Positions 8,354 through 16,422 are shown, counted from the stretch's first letter. The stretch: DNA of 50,514 nucleotides from Deltaproteobacteria bacterium (GCA_029547045.1 JAKPQL010000087.1:1-50514); one strand, 5' to 3'. Numbers and translations: made by a program. The notes: generated by a model not told the origin, from the sequence alone.

Positions 8354-9090
8354 TGGAGCAGGGAGGCGAGGGTGTCACGCATCCTGTGCCGGTGCACGAT
8401 CATGTCGAGGAACCCGTTGGCCATGAGCCGGGAGGCGTCCTGGAAGTCAGGGGGGAGCGTGCACTTCATGGTGGCCTCGATGACGCGCGGCCCAGCGAAT
8501 CCGATCTTCGCTCCGGGCTCCGCGATCATGATGTCGGCGAGGCCTGCAAAGCTGGCGCTCACGCCGCCGGTGGTGGGATCGGTGAACACGGTGATCATGG
8601 GGACGTCCTCGGTCTGGGTCCGTGCGTGCACGGTCCTGAGCATCTGGAGCAGGCCCCAGATGCCCTCCTGCACCCGGACGCCGCCGGAAGAACAGAACAC
8701 CACGAGCGGCAGGCCCTTGCGCTGCGCCCCCTGCATGAGGTCGAGGACGGCCTGGCCCACGGCGACTCCCATGGACCCCCCCTTGAAGGTGAAATCCATG
8801 ACGCCCAGCACGCACTGCCTCCCCTTGATGGACGCCCTGCCGCACCTGATCGCTTCGTCCGAGGGTGGACCCTGCTCGTCGATGCGGTGCACTGCGGCAT
8901 CCATCTCGACAAAGGCCCCCTCGTCGCACAGGATCGCTATCCTGTCCTTGGCACTGATCCGGAAGTGATGGTCGCAATGGGGGCAGACCCAGAGGTGCTC
9001 CTGCAGCCGGGCCGTGATGATGGTCTCCGAGCACGACGGGCACTCGGTCCAGCGGCCGTCTCTCTTCGCGATGTCGAGGATCTCGGTCAA
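8335..9090 (-). CDS. accD: Acetyl-CoA carboxylase carboxyltransferase subunit beta
   Basis: AccD, with AccA, transfers CO2 from carboxybiotin to acetyl-CoA to make malonyl-CoA for fatty-acid synthesis. The N-terminal zinc ribbon is complete (C17, C20, C36, C39: CPSC...CPHC). The crotonase-fold core follows, with GGSMGVAVGQA and the oxyanion-forming DPTTGGVSASFAGLADI. The protein is 251 aa, shorter than E. coli AccD (~304) because it ends soon after the core. The start codon is TTG at 9090, overlapping the upstream stop (TTGA), with GGAGG about 9 nt ahead. No accA is present in the window. Confidence 0.93.
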   Translation of the reverse strand: MTEILDIAKRDGRWTECPSCSETIITARLQEHLWVCPHCDHHFRISAKDRIAILCDEGAFVEMDAAVHRIDEQGPPSDEAIRCGRASIKGRQCVLGVMDFTFKGGSMGVAVGQAVLDLMQGAQRKGLPLVVFCSSGGVRVQEGIWGLLQMLRTVHARTQTEDVPMITVFTDPTTGGVSASFAGLADIMIAEPGAKIGFAGPRVIEATMKCTLPPDFQDASRLMANGFLDMIVHRHRMRDTLASLLQWFCPA

Positions 9091-9836
9091 AGGGTGATTA
9101 CCTCCCCCCCCTTGATGTGCTCGAACCCCGGGGGAAGCTGTGCAAGCACCTCGTCCATGTAGGCGGGTTTCATGTGGTAGACGATGACCCGGGTCGAGGG
9201 GGAAAGGACGCCGTTGAAGCCTTTCATGATCAGCTCGGGGGTAAGGTGCTGGGTGATTTCAGCGAGTTCACCCATCCTGTTCGGGAATGACGCCTCGATG
9301 AAACAGGCCGTGAGGTCGGACCCCAGGGTCCTGATGAGGTCGAAGAGCCCCTTGTGGTACCCGGTGTCCCCGGTGAACAGGGCATGTCTGCCGGCCTCGG
9401 AGACCACGAATCCGAGGGCCCCCCCGGGATGGTTTTCGACAAAGGCCTTCACCCTGACGCCGTCGTGCTCGAACCCGTCGTCGGGCACGCGCTCGATGCT
9501 CAGGAAGCCGCTGTCCGCATCGAGCTCCGCGATGTCGGGCCAGATGAGCCCGTTGAAGATGTGATCCTTCAGCGCCTCCACCGTGGCCTGGCTGCCCATG
9601 ATCTTGATGCCGCGGGCCTTCCTGCTGAACAGGGCGTCCACCAGGAAGGGGAGCTCCTTGATGTGGTCGATGTGCGGGTGCGTGATGAGCACGATCCTGA
9701 TGTTCTCCAGGGCGCCTTCTGGGAGTGCGGACATGACCGATCCGGCATCTATCAGGATCTTGCCGTTGACCAGGATGCTGGTCGTGTCGAACCCCTGCAT
9801 CACCGATCCGCTGCAACCGAGGACTTGGATCTTCAT
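9087..9836 (-). CDS. Metallo-beta-lactamase-fold hydrolase, class II cyclic-nucleotide phosphodiesterase-like
   Basis: The product is 249 residues with the metal-binding motif THPHIDH (about residues 53-59), a distal ENHPGG His, and FTGDTGYH supplying the bridging Asp. The opening KIQVLGCSGS and the late IVYHMKP are as in class II 3',5'-cyclic-nucleotide phosphodiesterases (yeast Pde1, Vibrio CpdP). True activity on cAMP or cGMP cannot be read from sequence; an RNase Z-like role on another phosphodiester is the main alternative. It is the first gene of the minus-strand operon leading into accD and shares 4 nt with it. An 18-bp perfect palindrome lies 73 bp upstream of its start. Confidence 0.75.
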   Translation of the reverse strand: MKIQVLGCSGSVMQGFDTTSILVNGKILIDAGSVMSALPEGALENIRIVLITHPHIDHIKELPFLVDALFSRKARGIKIMGSQATVEALKDHIFNGLIWPDIAELDADSGFLSIERVPDDGFEHDGVRVKAFVENHPGGALGFVVSEAGRHALFTGDTGYHKGLFDLIRTLGSDLTACFIEASFPNRMGELAEITQHLTPELIMKGFNGVLSPSTRVIVYHMKPAYMDEVLAQLPPGFEHIKGGEVITL

Positions 9837-9908
9837 CTTGCCCCACCCTTACCTGAAACCAGGCCTGTTTTCCACACCATTATTCGAGCCGATCGTAACT
9901 TCTCATCG

Positions 9909-9926
9909 GTTTTTCCGGGGAAAAAC
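9909..9926. repeat. 18-bp perfect palindrome upstream of the MBL-accD operon
   Basis: The arms GTTTTTCC (9909-9916) and GGAAAAAC (9919-9926) are separated by GG. It lies in the 190-bp space between the manC-type stop (10027) and the MBL start (9836), both on the minus strand. It has no adjacent T-run on either strand, so it is not a clear intrinsic terminator. It could be an operator for the downstream operon or a weak hairpin at the end of the guanylyltransferase mRNA. Confidence 0.5.
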
Positions 9927-10026
9927 TGTAGTTCCGACCGCACGGTTTTCCGGAGTTACATCAATGAGTTCCAGTGTATTTTTACGTGCGCCCGGTTCCG
10001 CTGTACCATCCACTGCCCGGGCCCGC

Positions 10027-11085
10027 TCAAGAGTCTCTCCCGGTGAACTTCCTGGCCACGCCGCTCACCTGCTGGGACAGCGCCCGGGGGCAGACGAGGA
10101 TGGCGTCGGGGCCTTCCACCACCACCAGGTCGTTCACCCCGATGAGCACGATGTGCTTGTCGCCGGACCAGATCACGTTGTTGTCCGAGTCGATGAGCTC
10201 CGCCGACCCGCGCACCGTGTTCCCCCTGGTGTCCGTGGCGAAGAGGTTCCCCATGGCATCCCAGCAGCCCACATCGCTCCAGCCGAAATCCACAGGGATC
10301 ACCGCCACCCTCCCGGCCTTCTCCATGATGCCGTAATCGATGGATATGGAGGGAGATGCATGGTAGAACCGCTCCACGCACGCCTGGTCAACGTCCAGGG
10401 AGTCCCTGAGCTGCACGAGCAGGCCGTAGAGGTCGGGCATGTATCGGGAGAACTCCTCCAGGATCGTGTCCACCCGCCAGAGGAACATACCTGCATTCCA
10501 CAGGTAGCCGCTCTTGAGGTACTGTTCGGCGAGGATACGGGCAGGTTTCTCGTGAAAGGCCTTCACACGCTTCAGGATGAGTCCGCCCTGGCTCAGGAGG
10601 ACCACCTCGGGGGCTATGTACCCGTACCCGGTCTCGGGGCGGTCAGGGACCACGCCCAGGGTGATGAGGAGGTCGGGGTGCGATTCCAGGGCGCCCGCAC
10701 CGAAGAGGATGGCATCTTTGAGCCTGTCGGTGTCGCGGATGAGGTGGTCCGAGGGGAAGACCGCCATGACTGCCGTGGGGTCCTTCCGGGCAATGACCAC
10801 AGCAGCATACCCGATGCACGGGGCCGTATTGCGGCCCACGGGTTCGGCAAGGACGTTTTCGGGCGGCATCTCCGGGAGTTCCTCCCGCACCCGTGCGGCA
10901 AGCTCCCGTGAAGTGACCACATGGATGTTCTGCGGCCCGGTCAGGATGAGCGAGCGCTCGAAGGCCGCCCGGAGCAGGCTCTTGTCCCCGTCGAATGCGA
11001 TGAGCTGCTTGGGCGTGTTCGGCGATGAAACAGGCCACAGCCGCTCCCCTTTGCCACCCGCCATGATGACGACCTGCAGAGCCAT
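10027..11085 (-). CDS. Mannose-1-phosphate guanylyltransferase
   Basis: This enzyme makes GDP-mannose from mannose 1-phosphate and GTP for cell-surface polysaccharides. The 352-residue protein has the nucleotidyltransferase signature VIMAGGKGERLWPVSS at residues ~6-21, the metal/substrate segment FPSDHLI, the TGYGYI loop, FHEKP and WNAGMFLW, and a C-terminal region with FGWSDVGCWDA. It lacks the phosphomannose-isomerase domain of bifunctional ManC/AlgA proteins (~470 aa), so it is the monofunctional type. The ATG at 11085 has a perfect AGGAGG 7 nt upstream and is preferred over a TTG two codons earlier. It sits alone between the FadL-like gene and the MBL operon. Confidence 0.92.
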   Translation of the reverse strand: MALQVVIMAGGKGERLWPVSSPNTPKQLIAFDGDKSLLRAAFERSLILTGPQNIHVVTSRELAARVREELPEMPPENVLAEPVGRNTAPCIGYAAVVIARKDPTAVMAVFPSDHLIRDTDRLKDAILFGAGALESHPDLLITLGVVPDRPETGYGYIAPEVVLLSQGGLILKRVKAFHEKPARILAEQYLKSGYLWNAGMFLWRVDTILEEFSRYMPDLYGLLVQLRDSLDVDQACVERFYHASPSISIDYGIMEKAGRVAVIPVDFGWSDVGCWDAMGNLFATDTRGNTVRGSAELIDSDNNVIWSGDKHIVLIGVNDLVVVEGPDAILVCPRALSQQVSGVARKFTGRDS

Positions 11086-11171
11086 AGGCAACCTCCTGCG
11101 AACACTATCGGAAATCAGGGAGCCCGACTGTAGCCGAGGGCCTTTTCACCGCCGTACGCCACTACGGCACC

Positions 11172-12491
11172 TCACCGGGTTTTGCGGGCCGGGAACGCGA
11201 TATTGATGCCCAGGGCCCCTGTCACGGTCCTGTTGCTGGTATCCACCGTGCCGATGGGTGTCACTATATCCTCATCCTTCCAGATCGTACAGCTCAGCCC
11301 GCAGTTGATCTTCACGCCGGGCCGTACCAGGTGGCAGAGACCTGCGGCGAGATTCACGTTGTCCGAATAGAGAACCTCGAAGGCCCCCAGGCTGGCATTG
11401 TAGTAGGCATCCATGTCTCCCCAGTCGTGCCTGGTGTAGAGGAACCCGCAGCTGACCTCCAGGTCGGGGTATGCCTGGTATGCCGCAGAAGCCCCGATGC
11501 TCCACACATCCCCTGCGTCGGAAGCGATGTCACCGCCTTGTGGGTTCTCCCCCCAGTCGGCCTGCTTCTGGAAGAACCAGTTGAGATCCGCCTCGCACCT
11601 AAGCTCTGGGGTGAACCGGTAGGACACGCCCAGACCCAGCATGGCCGGGAAGTCGCGCCGGTTCTTCTCACCGTCGGAATACAGACCGATGTCATCCGTG
11701 TTCACGTCTGCCTCGAAATCGAGCTTCACCCGTGTCTCGTACCGCATGGCCAGGACCAGGTCGTCCAGGGGCGTTGCCTGGATGCCCAGGATGCCTCCCC
11801 AGCCGCGGGAGGTTTCGTCCACATCGATCCGCAGTGGCAAATCCGGCGTGGAGGCCCCGCCGAGCCCGCCCGCAAGGGTAAGCTTGCCGTCGATGCTGTT
11901 GTCCGCCTGGATGGTCCGTATGGCCAGTGCCACGGACACCACGTCCGTGAGGCGATAGGCGGCGCCCGCGCTCAGCGCGAGGTAGGTGGAGTCGGCCTTC
12001 AGGCTCTCCCGGGCTATGACGGTGTAGCTGCCGTAAAACGGTCCGTCGGGTCCGATGAGCCGCGCCCCGAGGGACCGGGTGGTGTACGATCCGTCGGGAT
12101 AGTCCACGCTGATCCCCCCGCCCGGGATATAGATGCCGGCGAAGACCGCGGCTCTCCCCTCGGTATAGGCGGCATAGAGGTTGGGTACGAACAGGTCCGG
12201 GCTGTCCTGGGCGTCCGTGAACCTGCGACCCGTGATGGGATCGATGTACGAATGCTCGGGCCTGCGCACCATGAACTGGTTCGCGATGTCCATATGGTAC
12301 CCCTGGGCAAGACCTGTCAGCCCGGCCGGGTTGTAGACCATGATGTCAGGGGCGTCGGTGGCTGCGTTGCGGTTGGACATGCGGATCCACTGGGAGCTCA
12401 TGTTGGTGAGGTTGTCGATCTGGGCATGGGCCCCTGAGGCGGAGATCAGGATCAGTGCCACGATCATGGCAAGCAGTCTTCTGGGTAACAT
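11172..12491 (-). CDS. FadL/OmpP1-type outer-membrane transport protein
   Basis: The family forms a 14-stranded outer-membrane barrel for long-chain fatty acids or other hydrophobic compounds, with an N-terminal hatch. The 439-residue product has a signal peptide (LLAMIVALILISASGAHAQ), then the N-terminal family pattern NRNAATDAPDIMVYNPAGL (asparagine-proline hatch motif). Repeated amphipathic strands follow, ending INIAFPARKTR. The ATG at 12491 has AGGGAGG 6 nt upstream; the open frame beyond it is the shadow of hemB. It diverges from hemB with 165 bp between the two starts. The substrate is unknown; beta-oxidation-type genes at 42-45 kb make lipids or aromatics plausible. Confidence 0.88.
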   Translation of the reverse strand: MLPRRLLAMIVALILISASGAHAQIDNLTNMSSQWIRMSNRNAATDAPDIMVYNPAGLTGLAQGYHMDIANQFMVRRPEHSYIDPITGRRFTDAQDSPDLFVPNLYAAYTEGRAAVFAGIYIPGGGISVDYPDGSYTTRSLGARLIGPDGPFYGSYTVIARESLKADSTYLALSAGAAYRLTDVVSVALAIRTIQADNSIDGKLTLAGGLGGASTPDLPLRIDVDETSRGWGGILGIQATPLDDLVLAMRYETRVKLDFEADVNTDDIGLYSDGEKNRRDFPAMLGLGVSYRFTPELRCEADLNWFFQKQADWGENPQGGDIASDAGDVWSIGASAAYQAYPDLEVSCGFLYTRHDWGDMDAYYNASLGAFEVLYSDNVNLAAGLCHLVRPGVKINCGLSCTIWKDEDIVTPIGTVDTSNRTVTGALGINIAFPARKTR

Positions 12492-12594
12492 GGGAACCTC
12501 CCTTTCATCTGCATGGTTGAACGAACGTGCGCATACATCACCCATAATAATGCCTCGCCCGATCGCCGCGTCAAGGGCCATGACGAGACGCTGC

Positions 12595-12623
12595 TTGCAC
12601 CGGAGCCTCCGAGAGGATATATA
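12595..12623 (+). promoter_or_regulatory. Putative sigma-70 promoter of hemB with flanking inverted repeat
   Basis: A -35-like TTGCAC (12595-12600), a 17-nt spacer and a -10-like TATATA (12618-12623) lie 33 bp before the hemB ATG. A perfect 9-bp inverted repeat surrounds the -10: CCTCCGAGA at 12606-12614 and TCTCGGAGG at 12643-12651, the right arm containing the hemB Shine-Dalgarno sequence. If this promoter is used, the repeat is a DNA operator; if transcription starts further upstream, it is an RNA stem that would bury the ribosome binding site. Confidence 0.45.
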
Positions 12624-12656
12624 TCTGCAGCAACTGCACCCATCTCGGAGGAAGCC

Positions 12657-13628
12657 ATGTTCCCGGAGCACAGACCCCGCAGGCTGAGAAGGACCGAAAC
12701 CATCAGGAGGATGGTCAGGGAGACCCATGTCCGTGTGGACGATCTCGTCTACCCCCTCTTCGTGAAGGAGGGGTCCTCCATCCACGAGCCCATCGAGAGC
12801 ATGCCCGGCCAGTTCAGGCACTCGCCGGACCGGGTAGCCCCCCTGGCGAAACAGCTCTCGTCCCTGGGGATACCCGCGGTGCTCCTCTTCGGCATACCCG
12901 GGAAGAAGGACGCATCCGCCACATCGGCACACGCCAGGGACGGGGTGGTGCAGCAGGCCGTGCGCCGCATCAAGGACGCAGCTCCAGAACTCGCGGTCAT
13001 CACGGACGTGTGCCTGTGCGAGTACACGGACCACGGCCACTGCGGCATCCTGGACGATGCCGGCCAGGTGAGCAACGACGACACCCTGGAGGTGCTCGCC
13101 AAGACCGCCCTCTCCCATGCGAAGGCCGGCGCGGACATCGTCGCGCCCTCGGACATGATGGACGGGCGCGTGGGCATCATCCGCGAGGAACTCGACGAGA
13201 ACGGGTTCGAGCATACGGCCATTCTGAGCTACGCGGTGAAGTACGCCTCCACCTTCTACGGTCCCTTCCGCGAGGCGGCAGGCTCGGCCCCCTCCTTCGG
13301 GGACCGCAGGGGCTACCAGATGGACCCGGCCAACGTACGCGAGGCCCTGCGCGAGGCGGCGCACGACGTCGAGGAGGGCGCGGACATGCTCATGGTGAAG
13401 CCCGCCCTTCCCTACCTGGACGTGATCAGGCTCATTGCGGACGAGTTCGACGAGCCGCTCGCCGCCTACCAGGTCTCCGGCGAGTATGCCATGATCAAGG
13501 CCGCCTGCGAACGGGGATGGCTCTTCGAGGATGCCTGCATCCTGGAGTCGGTGACCGCCATACGCCGAGCAGGCGCGGACCTGATCATCACCTACTTCGC
13601 CCCCAGGCTCGCCGAGCTGCTCTCATGA
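12657..13628 (+). CDS. hemB: Delta-aminolevulinic acid dehydratase (porphobilinogen synthase)
   Basis: HemB condenses two 5-aminolevulinate molecules into porphobilinogen, the shared tetrapyrrole precursor. The 323-residue length is normal. It has the zinc-site cysteines in DVCLCEYTDHGHCGI (about residues 118-132) and the two active-site lysines in YAVKYASTFYGPFREA and DMLMVKPALPYLD. It ends with the YQVSGEY segment and the AGADLIITYFA helix. The ATG at 12657 follows GGAGG by 5 nt. It overlaps the next gene by ATGA, so hemB and the heme radical SAM gene are translationally coupled. Together with the AhbA/B-like gene, it points to the siroheme-based route to heme. Confidence 0.96.
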   Translation: MFPEHRPRRLRRTETIRRMVRETHVRVDDLVYPLFVKEGSSIHEPIESMPGQFRHSPDRVAPLAKQLSSLGIPAVLLFGIPGKKDASATSAHARDGVVQQAVRRIKDAAPELAVITDVCLCEYTDHGHCGILDDAGQVSNDDTLEVLAKTALSHAKAGADIVAPSDMMDGRVGIIREELDENGFEHTAILSYAVKYASTFYGPFREAAGSAPSFGDRRGYQMDPANVREALREAAHDVEEGADMLMVKPALPYLDVIRLIADEFDEPLAAYQVSGEYAMIKAACERGWLFEDACILESVTAIRRAGADLIITYFAPRLAELLS

Positions 13629-14617
13629 AGCTGCCCCATGTCCTCGCCTGGGAGCTCACCAGGGCCTGCAACCTGAACTGCGTGCACTGCAGGGCATCTG
13701 CCACGAACAGCCCCGCCGAGGACGAGCTCACCACAAAGGAGGGCATGACCCTGCTGGACGACCTCGCACGGGGAGGAACCCGCCTCGTGATCCTCTCCGG
13801 TGGGGAGGCCCTGGTCCGGCCAGACGTGTTCGAGCTCGCAGCCCGCGGCACCTCGCTCGGCCTGCGCATGACGCTCGCCACGAACGGCTCGCCGGTCACG
13901 GAGAGTGTCGCCCGGAACCTGCTGGATGCGGGCATTGCCCGGGTATCGGTGAGCCTCGACGGTGTTACGGCCGGGGTCCACGACGCCTTCCGCGGCCTGG
14001 GAGGCGCCTTTGCCATGGCGATGCGCGGCATCGAGATCCTGCTGGCCCATGGCATCCCCGTGCAGGTGAACACCACGGTGGCCGCGGCGAACATCCATGA
14101 AATGGGGCTGTTCCCGGAGTTCCTCGAACACATCGGGGTCATGGCATGGCATGTATTCTTCCTGGTTCCCACCGGCAGGGGGCACGACGTCGAACCCGCC
14201 AAGGTCGCCCAGTACCGGCGGATGCTCGAAGACTTCCACGGCGCGTCGAGATCCGCCCGGATCGAATGCAAGGCCACCTGCGCGCCCCAGTACTACCGCA
14301 TGTTTGAGGAACAGGGGGGCTCTGCGCCCACCAAGGGGTGCCTGGCAGGGACCGGTTTCGGCTTCGTCTCCGCCACAGGCGTCGTGCAGCCCTGCGGGTT
14401 TCTCCAGATCGACTGCGGCTCCATACGCCGGACACCCCTGCAGGAGATCTGGGAGACGTCGGAGACCCTGCGCGCGCTGCGGGATGCGGACAGGCTCCTG
14501 GGCAAGTGCGGCACGTGCGGCTTCACTGCCGTCTGCGGAGGGTGCAGGGCCAGGGCCTACGAGGTACGGGGCGATGCCCTGCAGACCGATCCCATCTGCT
14601 GGTACCCGCCGTCCTGA
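13625..14617 (+). CDS. Radical SAM heme-biosynthesis enzyme (AhbD- or AhbC-type)
   Basis: The 330-residue protein has the radical SAM cluster motif C15-x3-C19-x2-C22 (WELTRACNLNCVHCRA), the SAM-binding ILSGGEALVRPD, and a C-terminal auxiliary-cluster region (CGTCGFTAVCGGCRARAYE, then DPICWYPP). This matches the family of AhbC (12,18-didecarboxysiroheme deacetylase), AhbD (Fe-coproporphyrin III to heme) and NirJ. The GGCRARAY ending and its place beside hemB make AhbD slightly more likely to me, but AhbC is not excluded. The start shares ATGA with hemB. The next gene, 27 nt on, is an AhbA/B-type protein, which supports a role in the alternative heme pathway. The other Ahb genes must lie outside the window. 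Confidence 0.83.
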   Translation: MKLPHVLAWELTRACNLNCVHCRASATNSPAEDELTTKEGMTLLDDLARGGTRLVILSGGEALVRPDVFELAARGTSLGLRMTLATNGSPVTESVARNLLDAGIARVSVSLDGVTAGVHDAFRGLGGAFAMAMRGIEILLAHGIPVQVNTTVAAANIHEMGLFPEFLEHIGVMAWHVFFLVPTGRGHDVEPAKVAQYRRMLEDFHGASRSARIECKATCAPQYYRMFEEQGGSAPTKGCLAGTGFGFVSATGVVQPCGFLQIDCGSIRRTPLQEIWETSETLRALRDADRLLGKCGTCGFTAVCGGCRARAYEVRGDALQTDPICWYPPS

Positions 14618-14644
14618 AAGACACGAGGGGGAAGGAAGCATCGT

Positions 14645-15091
14645 ATGGACACCCTGGACAGGCAGATTCTCAGTCTTCTGAACGATTCCCTGCCGCTGGT
14701 GGAGCGGCCATACCGGCAGGTGGCGGATGCGCTGGGCATCACCGAGGCCGAGGCCGTGGACCGCACCAGGGCCATGAAATCGAGCGGCCTCATCCGGCGC
14801 ATCGGGGCCGTGCTCGAACCGCGCAGTCTCGGGTGGACCTCTGTGCTGTGCGCGGCGGACATCGCGCCCGGGTCAGTGGAAGAGTATGCTGCAGTGGTGG
14901 GTGCCTACGAGGAGGTGACCCACAACTACCTGCGCTCGGGTCACCCGAACTGCTGGTTCACCGTCATAGCCCCGAACGGAGACCGCCTGCGGGAAATCGT
15001 CTCTCAGATCGAGATGCGTCTGGGTGTACACGTACTGTCCCTTCCTGCCCGAAAGGTCTTCAAGATCAGGGTCTCCTTCGATATGGACTGA
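14645..15091 (+). CDS. Siroheme decarboxylase subunit (AhbA/AhbB family, Lrp/AsnC-like)
   Basis: AhbA and AhbB form the heterodimer that removes two acetate carboxyls from siroheme. The 148-residue protein has an Lrp/AsnC-like winged helix at residues ~4-60 (LDRQILSLLNDSLPLVERPY, MKSSGLIRRIGAVLEPRSLG) and an AsnC-type ligand domain carrying EVTHNYLRSGHPNCWFTVIA, which holds the conserved His/Tyr region of the family. HNY..N.WFT looks more AhbA-like than AhbB-like; I give this modest weight. The second subunit is not in the window. AAGGAA lies 6 nt before the ATG. It is the last gene of the hemB operon and ends 24 nt before the convergent RsbRD_N-like gene. Confidence 0.8.
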   Translation: MDTLDRQILSLLNDSLPLVERPYRQVADALGITEAEAVDRTRAMKSSGLIRRIGAVLEPRSLGWTSVLCAADIAPGSVEEYAAVVGAYEEVTHNYLRSGHPNCWFTVIAPNGDRLREIVSQIEMRLGVHVLSLPARKVFKIRVSFDMD

Positions 15092-15115
15092 CCGGTCCTC
15101 AGCGACCCCCCTGCC

Positions 15116-15598
15116 TCAGTGGAACATCCTGGCCATGATGCCCTCTTTGGGCTTGCCCTGGCACTTCAGCTCCTCTTCCTGATACCCCAGGCAGGTGAAG
15201 TAGATGGCCCGGTCGAAGAAGAGGACCACGCGATTGTTGAACTCGAGGGCCTGCATGAGCTGGAACGATGAATCAAAGAAGTGTGTCTCCTGCACATAAA
15301 GCCACAGGTGACGCTTGATGAGCATGAGGGCCATGACCACGTCGGTGAGCGGGATGCCCTCGTGGTACCTGGTGACGCCGAGTTTCTTGTAGTGCTCCTT
15401 GAGCTCCCCCTTCTTCTTGTCACCCGCGAGCCATGAATCCAGGCGGCTGTACACGTCGTATACGCGCTCGTACACGATGTCCTTGTCCAGCTTCCGGTAC
15501 GCCTTCGTTTCCTCGCGGCTCAGCAGGTCCTTGCAGAGCCTGTTCGTCAGGGTGTCGGCATTTTCCTTGATCATGGCGACGATCTTTTCCGATATCAT
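15116..15598 (-). CDS. Stand-alone RsbRD_N-like protein, copy 2
   Basis: This 160-residue all-helical protein is clearly paralogous to the gene at 15780-16271: both share YERVYDVYS, LMLIKRHLWLY and NNRVVLFFDRAI. The pattern (helical bundle, then YHEGIPLTDVVMALMLIKR) resembles the N-terminal domain of RsbR-type stressosome proteins (RsbRD_N, PF14361), but no STAS domain follows. In the family this domain is a sensory or dimerisation module. The ATG has GGGAGG 6 nt upstream. The cysteine pair near the C-terminus (CLGYQEEELKC) is absent from copy 1. Function and partner are unknown. Confidence 0.6.
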   Translation of the reverse strand: MISEKIVAMIKENADTLTNRLCKDLLSREETKAYRKLDKDIVYERVYDVYSRLDSWLAGDKKKGELKEHYKKLGVTRYHEGIPLTDVVMALMLIKRHLWLYVQETHFFDSSFQLMQALEFNNRVVLFFDRAIYFTCLGYQEEELKCQGKPKEGIMARMFH

Positions 15599-15779
15599 AC
15601 AGCCTCCCTCATGGATGGATTCATGGTTCGTTCAGGGACTCTTCTCTCCCTGCGCCGCAGAAGAGGTACTCCCCCAGGCGCGGTCTCATACCGGTTCGTC
15701 ACGCCCCCAGCACAGTCCTGTGCAGGAATCCGGAACCGGCACGACGGGTCGTGCGTCCCCGATTCAAAAAGCCGTGTTC

Positions 15780-16271
15780 CTACTTCTTCTTGAAGAACTT
15801 GCTCAGGAGTCCCTCTTCCTTGGATGATTCCACGTACTTTACGAGCTCAGCCTCATACCCCATGGTGGCGGCCAGGATGGCACGGTCGAAGAAGAGCACG
15901 ACCCGGTTGTTCATCTCGAGACTCTTCATGAGTTCGTAGGAGCTCTCGAAGAAGTGCTTCTCCAGCAGGTACAGCCAGAGATGACGCTTGATGAGCATGA
16001 GGAACATGATCACCTCGTGCAGCGGGATGCCCTCCTCGAAGCGCTTCTTGCCGAGCTCGCTGAAGTGCTTGCGGATCTCCTCCTTGGGGCGGGCCCTGTC
16101 GAGCCAGTATCCCAGGGTGCTGTACACGTCGTACACCCGCTCATACATGATCTCCTGGGAATACTTCTTGTGATATTCCGTCTCTCCCCTGTTCAGCAGG
16201 TCATTCACAACCCTTCGTGCCAGCTGTTCTGCGTCGGTCTTCAATACTTCCATAATCTTCAGATAAATCAT
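15780..16271 (-). CDS. Stand-alone RsbRD_N-like protein, copy 1
   Basis: This 163-residue protein is a paralogue of its downstream neighbour. It is largely helical: MIYLKIMEVLKTDAEQLARR, YERVYDVYSTLGYWLD, RFEEGIPLHEVIMFLMLIKR, NNRVVLFFDRAILAATMGYE, ending in a basic tail (LSKFFKKK). The RsbRD_N-like assignment rests on the EGIPL-x-E/D-V-x3-LMLI-KRH pattern. GGAGGGG lies 4 nt before the ATG. A putative promoter lies at 16338-16367. A 181-nt gap separates it from copy 2, so the second copy may have its own promoter. Stand-alone domains of this kind probably act by binding another signalling protein; none is adjacent. Confidence 0.6.
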   Translation of the reverse strand: MIYLKIMEVLKTDAEQLARRVVNDLLNRGETEYHKKYSQEIMYERVYDVYSTLGYWLDRARPKEEIRKHFSELGKKRFEEGIPLHEVIMFLMLIKRHLWLYLLEKHFFESSYELMKSLEMNNRVVLFFDRAILAATMGYEAELVKYVESSKEEGLLSKFFKKK

Positions 16272-16337
16272 GACCCCTCCATGTATGCATGTGCGAGACG
16301 GACTTCAGTTACGATGAAAACCGTCTTTTTTTCACTT

Positions 16338-16367
16338 ATAATACATCGAATCCCTGCACAAGAGCAA
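16338..16367 (-). promoter_or_regulatory. Putative promoter of the RsbRD_N-like pair
   Basis: On the minus strand a -10 TATTAT (16343-16338, 5 of 6 matches) lies 18 nt after a weak -35 TTGCTC (16367-16362). It is 67 bp upstream of the ATG at 16271 and downstream of the rlmH stop, so it would separate these genes from the ribosomal operon. Confidence 0.4.
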
Positions 16368-16422
16368 TGATCAACTTGGGTGAACTCCGTGAAAGTTTTG
16401 ACAATTGCATGCAGACCCTTCA

